Positions 1 through 6,345 of a stretch of 6,345 bases of DNA are shown here, in pieces. A program made the translations under genes and the position numbers. The notes below the pieces were generated by a model. It was not told the origin of the DNA. It made no database searches and saw only the letters and a program-made list of their open reading frames with translations. Each line of letters starts with the position of its first letter. The stretch's first letter is position 1. The DNA is taken from NCBI GenBank assembly GCA_020048255.1, contig JAIFMR010000003.1:1-6345 (forward strand). Direction: 5' to 3'. Source of the stretch: Rhodoferax sp. Lineage in GTDB: Bacteria; Pseudomonadota; Gammaproteobacteria; Burkholderiales; Burkholderiaceae_C.

Positions 1-644
1 ACATATTCTTCGCAGGGTGTACCGAACATCATGCGCAGGAAATTGCCAGCATAGCTCAGGTCGTTGCGCGGATACATGTAGGGCTGACCAATACCGTATT
101 TGTAGGCCATGGCCACCAGAGTCGGCATCTTGGCGATCAGGCGAATGGCCGCCACATCACGGTGTTCCGGGTTGTTGATGTCGGTGCTGTCGTGGTAGAA
201 GGCCGACAAAGCACCGACCAGACCCGTCAACACAGCCATGGGGTGCGCGTCGCGACGGAAACCACGCATGAAAAACTGCATTTGCTCGTTGACCATCGTG
301 TGGTTGATGACCAGCTTATGGAAGTCTGAGCGCTCTTGTTTCTTGGGCAAATCACCCTTGAGCAACAGGTAGCAGGTGTCCAAGTAGTCACACTGGGTGG
401 CCAACTGTTCAATGGGGTAACCACGGTACAGCAACTCGCCCTTGTCGCCATCGATGTAGGTGATGGCCGACTGGCAAGAAGCTGTCGACAGAAAACCCGG
501 GTCATAAGTGAACATGCCAGTCTGTGCGTAGAGCTTGCGGATGTCAATCACATCCGGGCCGACATTGCCTTGGTATACCGGCAGTTCAACACTTGGGCTG
601 CCGTTGCTGAACGACAGGGTGGCTTTATTTTCAGCTAGCTTCAT
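1..644 (-). CDS. gltA: Citrate synthase, N-terminal half (partial at window edge)
   Basis: Citrate synthase condenses oxaloacetate with acetyl-CoA to citrate in the cytoplasm. The first 214 codons are present, about half of the usual 430-440 residues; the C-terminal part lies beyond base 1, so the catalytic His/His/Asp residues cannot be checked. The visible half aligns without gaps to most of E. coli GltA: DVIDIR near residue 31, STASC near 53, FRRDAHPMAV near 129, AFYHDS near 148, YPRNDLSYAGNF near 191 and TPCEEY near 209. Cys211 matches the reactive Cys of the hexameric, NADH-inhibited type II enzymes, and Tyr150, Arg168 and Lys172 of that allosteric site are kept, but the position of E. 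coli Arg109 is Asn114. The ATG shares an ATGA with the sdhE stop, so translation is probably coupled and gltA is the sixth gene of the sdh operon. Identification is very secure; whether it also has its own promoter is unknown. Confidence 0.97.
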   Translation of the reverse strand, partial: MKLAENKATLSFSNGSPSVELPVYQGNVGPDVIDIRKLYAQTGMFTYDPGFLSTASCQSAITYIDGDKGELLYRGYPIEQLATQCDYLDTCYLLLKGDLPKKQERSDFHKLVINHTMVNEQMQFFMRGFRRDAHPMAVLTGLVGALSAFYHDSTDINNPEHRDVAAIRLIAKMPTLVAMAYKYGIGQPYMYPRNDLSYAGNFLRMMFGTPCEEY

Positions 645-952
645 TGGGACCTTTCGGGTGGTTCTTTCAACATACTCAAAACTTGGCAGACTTCATCTTG
701 AACCAAATTCGCATCTACCTGAGCCAACGTCTTACGCCCAAGATGCAAATCAAGCAGATCAGAATCGCTTAAATCCATTAAAACGTTCAGACCTTGCACC
801 TGCTTGACAGTCAGTGTGGATTCAAACCGTTTAAAGAAGCGATCGATAAAAAGATCATTTTCAAGCAGGCCCCGGCGGCAGCGCCATTTGAGCTTGCTCA
901 GCGTTCTTTCGTCGATCAACGCGTCGGTGAGTTCCATGGCTGCAGCTTGCAT
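641..952 (-). CDS. sdhE: SdhE, FAD assembly factor for succinate dehydrogenase
   Basis: This is a small soluble protein of 103 residues (98 if it starts at the second Met, 935-937) of the SdhE/YgfY/Sdh5 (DUF339) family. Members promote covalent attachment of FAD to SdhA. The family signature RGxxE is present as RRGLLEND, with Arg27, Gly28 and Glu31, followed by the expected helical region (FIDRFFKRFE) and an acidic stretch around LSDSDLLDLH (61-70). The family is usually 80-100 residues long. The start is uncertain: the ATG at 952 lies 10 bp after the sdhB stop and the alternative ATG 25 bp after it, and neither has a clear Shine-Dalgarno sequence. Its stop overlaps the gltA start by 4 bp. 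Placement between sdhB, whose complex it matures, and gltA is the usual arrangement in Burkholderiales and supports the call. Confidence 0.93.
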   Translation of the reverse strand: MQAAAMELTDALIDERTLSKLKWRCRRGLLENDLFIDRFFKRFESTLTVKQVQGLNVLMDLSDSDLLDLHLGRKTLAQVDANLVQDEVCQVLSMLKEPPERSQ

Positions 953-962
953 CGGGCCGGTT

Positions 963-1667
963 TCAGATGGCTCTGCGCACCATCAGTTCCTTGATCTTGC
1001 CAATGGCTTTGGTGGGGTTCAAGCCCTTCGGGCAGACGTCCACACAATTCATGATGGTGGTGCAGCGGAACAAGCGATACGGGTCTTCAAGATTGTCCAG
1101 ACGTTCGCTGGTGGCCTCGTCCCGGCTGTCAGCAATGAAACGGTAGGCCTGGAGCAGGCCCGCTGGTCCGACGAACTTGTCCGGGTTCCACCAGAACACC
1201 GGGCAGCTGGTGGAGCAACTGGCACACAGAATACATTCATAAAGGCCATTGAGCTCTTCACGCTCTTCGGGGCTTTGCAGACGCTCCTTTTCGGGAGGAC
1301 GGGTGTCGTTCACCAGATAGGGTTTGATAGAGTGGTACTGTTGGAAAAACAGCGTCATGTCCACGATCAGGTCGCGTACCACCGGCAGGCCAGGCAGTGG
1401 TTTGAGCACGATGGTGTCTGGCAAGGTCCGCATGTTGATGAGGCAAGCCAGGCCGTTCTTGCCGTTGATGTTCATCGCATCGGAACCACAAATGCCTTCA
1501 CGACACGAACGGCGATACGACAGCGTGGGGTCAATTTCTTTCAGCTTGACCAGCGCGTCGAGCAGCATGCGTTCATTGCCATCCAACTCCACATCAATCG
1601 TCTGCATGTAGGGCTTGGCGTCGGTGTCGGGGTTGTAGCGGTAAATTTGGAAAGTGCGTTTTGCCAT
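963..1667 (-). CDS. sdhB: Succinate dehydrogenase iron-sulfur subunit
   Basis: SdhB carries electrons from the SdhA flavin to quinone at the inner membrane through three Fe-S clusters. It has 234 residues (E. coli 238). The N-terminal ferredoxin domain has the [2Fe-2S] ligands Cys55, Cys60, Asp63 and Cys75; Asp as the third ligand is the same as in E. coli. The C-terminal domain has CILCASCSTSC (Cys145, 148, 151, 155) and CTTIMNCVDVC (Cys202, 208, 212). By E. coli assignment, 145/148/151/212 hold [4Fe-4S] and 155/202/208 hold [3Fe-4S]. Pro156, Trp160 and Ile205 of the quinone site are conserved, while E. coli His207 is replaced by Thr203. The ATG at 1667 lies 74 bp after the sdhA stop, an unusually wide gap that contains a terminator-like hairpin. 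The sdhE start follows 10 bp after the stop. Confidence 0.98.
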   Translation of the reverse strand: MAKRTFQIYRYNPDTDAKPYMQTIDVELDGNERMLLDALVKLKEIDPTLSYRRSCREGICGSDAMNINGKNGLACLINMRTLPDTIVLKPLPGLPVVRDLIVDMTLFFQQYHSIKPYLVNDTRPPEKERLQSPEEREELNGLYECILCASCSTSCPVFWWNPDKFVGPAGLLQAYRFIADSRDEATSERLDNLEDPYRLFRCTTIMNCVDVCPKGLNPTKAIGKIKELMVRRAI

Positions 1668-1702
1668 GATGAGCTTTCGTATGCGTTTGAATTCAGAAGA
1701 TC

Positions 1703-1734
1703 AAAAAACAGGCCGGGTTGTGTGATCTGGCCTG
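1703..1734 (-). terminator. Terminator-like hairpin between sdhA and sdhB
   Basis: Read on the minus strand, CAGGCC (1734-1729) pairs perfectly with GGCCTG (1714-1709) across a 14-nt loop and is followed at once by six T (1708-1703). The structure begins 7 nt after the sdhA stop and ends 35 nt before the sdhB ATG. It has the form of a short Rho-independent terminator with a longish loop, so full termination is unlikely. Partial attenuation, or protection of the upstream mRNA 3' end, fits better because sdhB must still be made. Its function is inferred. Confidence 0.5.
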
Positions 1735-1741
1735 CAGGACA

Positions 1742-3547
<1,806 letters not shown>

Positions 3548-3563
3548 GGTGTTTTTATTAATC

Positions 3564-3587
3564 TGGTTTGTTGGATGTCGCAAACCA
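3564..3587 (-). promoter_or_regulatory. mRNA hairpin just upstream of sdhA start
   Basis: On the minus strand TGGTTTG (3587-3581) pairs perfectly with CAAACCA (3570-3564) around a 10-nt loop. No T-run follows, so it is not a terminator. It ends 16 nt before the sdhA ATG. Its first three bases are also needed by the hairpin at 3585-3613, so the two cannot both form fully. A role in sdhA translation is inference. Confidence 0.4.
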
Positions 3588-3613
3588 AGTCTCGGACCCT
3601 GTCTGAGTCTTGG
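3585..3613 (-). promoter_or_regulatory. Long imperfect hairpin in the sdhD-sdhA gap
   Basis: Read on the minus strand, the segment pairs as CCAAG/CTTGG, then an A-A mismatch, CTC/GAG, an A-C mismatch, and GAC/GTC closing a 3-nt loop AGG. That is 11 pairs out of 13 over 29 nt. It begins 26 nt after the sdhD stop. It has no T-run. Such structures between cistrons often set differential mRNA stability, here membrane subunits versus catalytic subunits; this role is inferred. Confidence 0.45.
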
Positions 3614-3639
3614 GTGTGACGAACAGCTGTTTCAAAGCC

Positions 3640-4005
3640 CTAGAGGCGCCACAGAACTTGAATCGCCCAACCGGTGCAGCCCGTGAGCCAGACCATGGCA
3701 AACACATGCATCACGAAGCGGACCGCATAAGGTTTGACGTAGTCCATGAAAATATTGCGCATGCCGACCCACACGTGGTAGAACATGGACACGATGACGA
3801 CAAACGTCAGGGTTTTCATCCATTGCGGTGAGAAAATGCCAGCCCACAGTTCATAACTGATGGGGCCCTTGCTAAAAATCAACTGAGCCAGAACCAGCAG
3901 CGTGAACAGCGCCATGACCACAGCCGTGACACGCTGCGACAACCAGTCGCGCATGCCATAGTGAGCACCAACGACAGTGCGGTGAGAACCATAATTGACA
4001 GACAT
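3640..4005 (-). CDS. sdhD: Succinate dehydrogenase membrane anchor subunit SdhD
   Basis: SdhD is one of the two hydrophobic subunits that anchor complex II, bind heme b and help form the quinone site. It has 121 residues with three predicted membrane helices at about 26-44, 62-84 and 94-117. The conserved block in and after helix 2 is visible: His77 in FYHVWVGM corresponds to heme ligand His71 of E. coli SdhD, and Asp88-Tyr89 in DYVKP to Asp82-Tyr83, where Tyr83 contacts the quinone. The frame is open 46 codons further upstream inside sdhC, but the start at 4005 is chosen because AGGAG (4016-4012) lies six bases before it and family members begin here. The gap to the sdhC stop is 14 bp, so the two are surely cotranscribed. 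Confidence 0.95.
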   Translation of the reverse strand: MSVNYGSHRTVVGAHYGMRDWLSQRVTAVVMALFTLLVLAQLIFSKGPISYELWAGIFSPQWMKTLTFVVIVSMFYHVWVGMRNIFMDYVKPYAVRFVMHVFAMVWLTGCTGWAIQVLWRL

Positions 4006-4011
4006 GAATCG

Positions 4012-4016
4012 CTCCT
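4012..4016 (-). promoter_or_regulatory. Shine-Dalgarno of sdhD
   Basis: AGGAG on the minus strand, six bases before the ATG at 4005, lies entirely in the 14-bp sdhC-sdhD gap. It is the clearest ribosome binding site of the sdh operon. It fixes the sdhD start and rules out the upstream in-frame extension. Confidence 0.8.
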
Positions 4017-4019
4017 GAA

Positions 4020-4463
4020 TTAGTAAAGACCAAAAAGCTTGGCACCTAGCACCGCGGTCAGGCTGAGGGTTAGACCCAAAACAACAGCCGCGGTCTGACG
4101 ACCAAAATCTTTGCCCACGTGCTCGTGGTGGGTGTCCATCCACAGGTGGCGAAAGCCTGCAATCAGGTGATGCAGGCTAGCCCAGATCAGGCCGAGTGCC
4201 ACGAGTTTCCACATGAATCCAGGCAAGCCCAGCATGCCGACTTCGAACGCGGCTTTGAATTTCATGAAGGAATACTCGGAAGAAATCGACGTGTCAAACA
4301 TCCAGATGATGAAGGGCATCAGAAAGAACATGATGGCACCACTGACGCGGTGCATGCCGGATGCCAAAGACGCCAGTGGCCACCGGTAGCTGACGAGACT
4401 AGGGAAATCGATGTTACGGAATTCAGGACGTTTTTTTGCTGTGCTAGCCGCTGTTTCAGACAT
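4020..4463 (-). CDS. sdhC: Succinate dehydrogenase cytochrome b556 subunit SdhC
   Basis: SdhC is the first membrane subunit of complex II, binding heme b with SdhD and forming the ubiquinone pocket. It has 147 residues: a soluble N-terminus with KRPEFRNIDF (11-20), then three predicted helices at about 36-58, 84-107 and 124-145. Family residues visible are Ser35 and Arg39 in ASGMHRVSG, matching quinone-site Ser27 and Arg31 of E. coli, and His99 in SLHHLIAGFRH, matching heme ligand His84; His106 matches E. coli His91. The frame is open 18 codons upstream, but MSETAAS at 4463 is the usual family start, and only weak purine-rich sequence (AGAAAG) precedes it. It is the first sdh gene, 193 bp after the regulator on the same strand, and that gap probably holds the operon promoter. 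Confidence 0.95.
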   Translation of the reverse strand: MSETAASTAKKRPEFRNIDFPSLVSYRWPLASLASGMHRVSGAIMFFLMPFIIWMFDTSISSEYSFMKFKAAFEVGMLGLPGFMWKLVALGLIWASLHHLIAGFRHLWMDTHHEHVGKDFGRQTAAVVLGLTLSLTAVLGAKLFGLY

Positions 4464-4495
4464 AAGTTGCTTTCTATGTTTTGAGTCACTGCATG

Positions 4496-4517
4496 GTAAT
4501 TGGTAGATGCCAATCAC
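4496..4517 (-). promoter_or_regulatory. Hairpin in the sdhC mRNA leader
   Basis: On the minus strand GTGATTGG (4517-4510) pairs with CCAATTAC (4503-4496) around a 6-nt loop, giving eight pairs of which one is G-U. The wobble pair works only in minus-strand RNA (it would be A-C in plus-strand RNA), which suggests the structure belongs to the sdh transcript. It ends 32 nt before the sdhC ATG. Its function is unknown. Confidence 0.4.
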
Positions 4518-4592
4518 GCAGAAATTCTATTGCAATGCAGCATCATACGCTGCCATAGTCGGGTATTCATTACTCGAAATTGACACCACTGC

Positions 4593-4622
4593 ATCAAATC
4601 ATGATTTGTTGATACTTGGCAA
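4593..4622 (-). promoter_or_regulatory. Candidate sdh operon promoter with palindrome
   Basis: On the minus strand TTGCCA (4622-4617, five of six -35 bases) is separated by 18 bp from TTTGAT (4598-4593, four of six -10 bases). This would give an mRNA leader of about 120 nt for sdhC. A perfect 14-bp palindrome, CAAATCATGATTTG (4595-4608), overlaps the spacer and -10, where a repressor would block transcription. A rival -10, TATGAT (4547-4542), lacks a good -35. The promoter call is weak; the palindrome is certain as sequence. Confidence 0.35.
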
Positions 4623-4656
4623 AAATTGCCTGACGCGAAGATGACAAATCGACCGC

Positions 4657-5460
4657 TTAATTGATCACGTTGTGATAGTGGTGTGTGTCGGTTCGGTAGT
4701 AGCCTCTGCGCAATTCCATGGGTTCGTCCTGATAGGTGTAGGCGATGCGCTCAACACTCAGCAGCGGCGTGCCCAGAGGGACGCGCAACAGTGCGGCATG
4801 CGCCTCGCTGGCCGCAATGGCGCGAATTTTTTCCTCGGCGCGAACCATGCGGACATTGAATTCGGTTTCAAAGAGGGCGTACATCGGGCCTTGGTAATTG
4901 GCGAGCCGCTCGGCCGTCAAGCCTTTGAAGGGGGCTGCCGGCAACCAGATGTCTTCCAGAATGACGGGGATGCCACCAAAGCTGAGAACGCGGCGCGCTT
5001 GCAGGACGGTGTCGCCTGAGCGCAGTGCCAGGGCCCGGGTGACATCCGCGTTGGCGCGCGTGCGGCGACATTCCACAATGTCTCGTTGGGCTGGGCCTTC
5101 ACTGCCGCGGGTGCCGCTGTCGGGAACCAGTTTGAGGAACCTGAATTGCACCTGTTGTTCCGCATGGGTGGCGACGAAGGTGCCTTTGCCTTGGCGGCGC
5201 AGCAGCAGGTTTTCAGCTGCCAGTTCGTCTATGGCTTTGCGCACGGTGCCCTGGCTGACCCGAAAGCGCGCCGCCAGGTCCATTTCACTCGGAATCGACT
5301 CGCCAGGTTTCCATTCGCCACTGCGCAAACTACCCAGAATCAATCCCTTGATTTGTTGGTAAAGCGGGCTGAAGGCTGGCGCTGGGCTAGCACTTGTGGC
5401 AATGACTGTTTGGGGCTGAATCAGATCGGGTTCAGCACCGAGATCGTTAGGAGTCTGCAT
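4657..5460 (-). CDS. GntR-family (HutC/UTRA type) transcriptional regulator
   Basis: This is a 267-residue cytoplasmic DNA-binding regulator. An N-terminal Pro/Ala/Thr-rich stretch (1-30) precedes a GntR winged helix-turn-helix at about 31-97: SPLYQQIKGLI, then GEWKPGESIPSEMDLAARF, VSQGTVRKAIDEL and the wing RRQGKGTFVA. Residues about 105-262 look like a UTRA ligand-binding domain, with LEDIWLPAAPF near 168, YQGPMYALFE near 189 and the closing MELRRGYYRTDTHHYH. HutC-type members are usually repressors released by a small metabolite; the ligand here cannot be read from sequence, although a TCA-cycle acid is a natural guess from the neighbours. It lies upstream of sdhC on the same strand and divergent from mdh. 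An 18-bp palindrome within its own promoter suggests autorepression. The ATG at 5460 has only a poor ribosome site. Family is secure; target and ligand are inferred. Confidence 0.94.
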   Translation of the reverse strand: MQTPNDLGAEPDLIQPQTVIATSASPAPAFSPLYQQIKGLILGSLRSGEWKPGESIPSEMDLAARFRVSQGTVRKAIDELAAENLLLRRQGKGTFVATHAEQQVQFRFLKLVPDSGTRGSEGPAQRDIVECRRTRANADVTRALALRSGDTVLQARRVLSFGGIPVILEDIWLPAAPFKGLTAERLANYQGPMYALFETEFNVRMVRAEEKIRAIAASEAHAALLRVPLGTPLLSVERIAYTYQDEPMELRRGYYRTDTHHYHNVIN

Positions 5461-5499
5461 GGAAGATTGTCTCGTTGTACTTGCTGTCGCTTTTTGCTA

Positions 5500-5527
5500 A
5501 TCATATCTTATATAAGATATAAGACAA
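5500..5527 (-). promoter_or_regulatory. Predicted promoter of the gntR gene
   Basis: On the minus strand TTGTCT (5527-5522, four of six -35 bases) lies 16 bp before TATGAT (5505-5500, five of six -10 bases), giving a leader of roughly 33 nt before the ATG at 5460. The 18-bp palindrome fills almost the whole spacer and touches the -10, a classic position for autorepression. Its -35 is separated by a single base from the -35 of the mdh promoter. Confidence 0.55.
5503..5520. promoter_or_regulatory. 18-bp perfect palindrome, likely operator of the GntR regulator
   Basis: ATATCTTATATAAGAT plus AT (5503-5520) equals its own reverse complement at all 18 positions. It is followed by a directly repeated half-site, so TATAAGA occurs at 5511-5517 and again at 5518-5524. 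The TA-rich symmetric centre is compatible with GntR/HutC operators. It lies in the spacer of the gntR promoter and just upstream of the mdh -35. Binding by the adjacent regulator is inferred from position, not shown. Confidence 0.7.
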
Positions 5528-5528
5528 G

Positions 5529-5558
5529 TTGACATTTTTGCACTTTCAGGGGTACACT
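5529..5558 (+). promoter_or_regulatory. Predicted sigma-70 promoter of mdh
   Basis: A perfect -35 TTGACA (5529-5534) is followed after 18 bp by TACACT (5553-5558, four of six -10 bases), predicting a transcription start near 5565 and a leader of about 75 nt. The palindrome ends 8 bp before the -35, so bound protein would sit at the upstream edge of polymerase. A weaker upstream pair, TTGCTA (5494-5499) and TATAAG (5518-5523), overlaps the palindrome and could be a second, directly repressible start. Confidence 0.6.
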
Positions 5559-5628
5559 CCAAAAGCTCGATGCGGACAGATTTTGATCGCCCGCCCGGCG
5601 CCTACCCAAATTTTCATTACAAATTTCT

Positions 5629-5632
5629 GGAG
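5629..5632 (+). promoter_or_regulatory. Shine-Dalgarno of mdh
   Basis: GGAG lies seven bases before the ATG at 5640, good spacing, and supports that start. Confidence 0.75.
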
Positions 5633-5639
5633 TTTTACT

Positions 5640-6345
5640 ATGAGCAAGAAACCCGTCCGTGTTGCAGTAACTGGCGCAGCTGGTCAAATTGGTTACGCCA
5701 TTCTGTTTCGCATCGCCTCTGGCGAAATGTTGGGCAAGGACCAGCCTGTGGTTTTGAGTTTGCTGGAAGTTCCAGTCGAGAAGGCTCAGCAAGCGCTTCA
5801 GGGCGTGATGATGGAATTGCAGGATTGCGCATTCCCCTTGCTGGTGGGCATGGAAGCCCATAGCGACCCCATGACAGCATTCAAAGATGTGGATTACGCG
5901 ATGTTGATCGGTTCGCGCCCACGCGGCCCAGGCATGGAGCGCGCCGAGTTGTTGGCGGTCAACGCTGAAATTTTCACGGCGCAAGGCAAAGCCTTGAATG
6001 CGGTGGCTAGCCGCAACGTCAAGGTATTGGTGGTCGGCAACCCAGCCAACACCAATGCCTACATCGCCATGAAGAGCGCGCCGGATCTGCCACGCAAGAA
6101 TTTCACCGCCATGCTGCGTCTGGATCACAACCGTGCCCTGAGCCAGTTGGCCAGTAAAACCGGCAAGGCAGTGGCAGACATTGAAAAAATGGCAGTCTGG
6201 GGTAACCATTCGCCCACCATGTACGCTGACTACCGTTTCGCCACGATCCAGGGCGAAAGTGTCAAGGACATGATCAATGACCAAGATTGGAACGCCAACA
6301 CCTTCTTGCCGACAGTGGGCAAGCGTGGTGCGGCCATCATTGCTG
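5640..6345 (+). CDS. mdh: Malate dehydrogenase, NAD-dependent (partial at window edge)
   Basis: Malate dehydrogenase interconverts malate and oxaloacetate with NAD in the cytoplasm, feeding citrate synthase. The first 235 codons of an expected total near 328 are present; the end lies beyond the window. The sequence is of the cytosolic-type (MDH1-like) subgroup common in betaproteobacteria. Visible features are the Rossmann TGAAGQIGY (Gly12, Gly15, Gly18); Glu43 at the end of the second strand, where an acidic residue binds the NAD ribose; the mobile-loop SRPRGPGMER with substrate Arg95 and Arg101; VGNPANTNAY near 132; LRLDHNRA with Asp162 and Arg165; and WGNHSPTMYAD with catalytic His190. All catalytic residues seen are intact. 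GGAG precedes the ATG by seven bases. It is divergent from the regulator gene and shares with it the region holding the 18-bp palindrome. Confidence 0.97.
   Translation, partial: MSKKPVRVAVTGAAGQIGYAILFRIASGEMLGKDQPVVLSLLEVPVEKAQQALQGVMMELQDCAFPLLVGMEAHSDPMTAFKDVDYAMLIGSRPRGPGMERAELLAVNAEIFTAQGKALNAVASRNVKVLVVGNPANTNAYIAMKSAPDLPRKNFTAMLRLDHNRALSQLASKTGKAVADIEKMAVWGNHSPTMYADYRFATIQGESVKDMINDQDWNANTFLPTVGKRGAAIIA

Noticed and set aside
3548..3583. Upstream TTG start adding 12 residues to SdhA
   Set aside because: The ATG at 3547 matches usual family N-termini, and the added residues come from the structured intergenic region.
4006..4143. Upstream extension of SdhD by 46 residues into sdhC
   Set aside because: It would overlap sdhC heavily, while a good AGGAG site marks the ATG at 4005.
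4618..4630. Small inverted repeat GGCAA-AAA-TTGCC after the regulator stop, possible terminator
   Set aside because: The stem is only 5 bp and no T-run follows on the minus strand; read-through from gntR into sdh remains possible.
5570..5863. Open frame of 97 codons on the plus strand starting in the mdh leader
   Set aside because: It starts near the predicted transcription start without a ribosome site and runs out of frame through mdh; most likely chance.
5508..6284. Open frame of 258 codons on the minus strand opposite mdh
   Set aside because: It covers mdh codons for catalytic motifs and also the promoter palindrome; its His/Cys-rich translation resembles no family I know.

Overview
The window is a compact citric-acid-cycle locus from a betaproteobacterium. 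Its gene order, its moderate GC content and the close match of its proteins to Burkholderiales versions suggest Comamonadaceae (relatives of Rhodoferax, Polaromonas or Limnohabitans). The genus is inference; no rRNA or other marker gene is present.

Layout, left to right. On the minus strand, read from 5460 down to 1, lie a GntR/HutC-type regulator (4657-5460), then sdhC (4020-4463), sdhD (3640-4005), sdhA (1742-3547), sdhB (963-1667), sdhE (641-952) and the first half of gltA (1-644, cut by the window edge). On the plus strand, divergent from the regulator, is mdh (from 5640, cut by the right edge). No non-coding stretch exceeds 300 bases. The longest are 193 bp (4464-4656) and 179 bp (5461-5639), and both look regulatory.

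The genes encode consecutive steps of one pathway. SdhCDAB is complex II, oxidising succinate to fumarate and reducing quinone. SdhE attaches FAD covalently to SdhA. Mdh makes oxaloacetate from malate, and GltA condenses it with acetyl-CoA. Fumarase, the step between SdhCDAB and Mdh, is not in the window.

The coding part is conventional, and I see no mobile element, CRISPR array, RNA gene or new multi-gene system. What deserves attention is non-coding. (1) A perfect 18-bp palindrome lies between the nearly abutting gntR and mdh promoters. (2) A terminator-like hairpin with a T-run separates sdhA from sdhB. (3) Two hairpins that compete for the same bases lie between sdhD and sdhA. (4) A second, unrelated palindrome and a leader hairpin lie upstream of sdhC. 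Two residue substitutions, in SdhB and GltA, fall at sites of known importance in the E. coli enzymes. Promoters, hairpins and operators were found by eye and are predictions.
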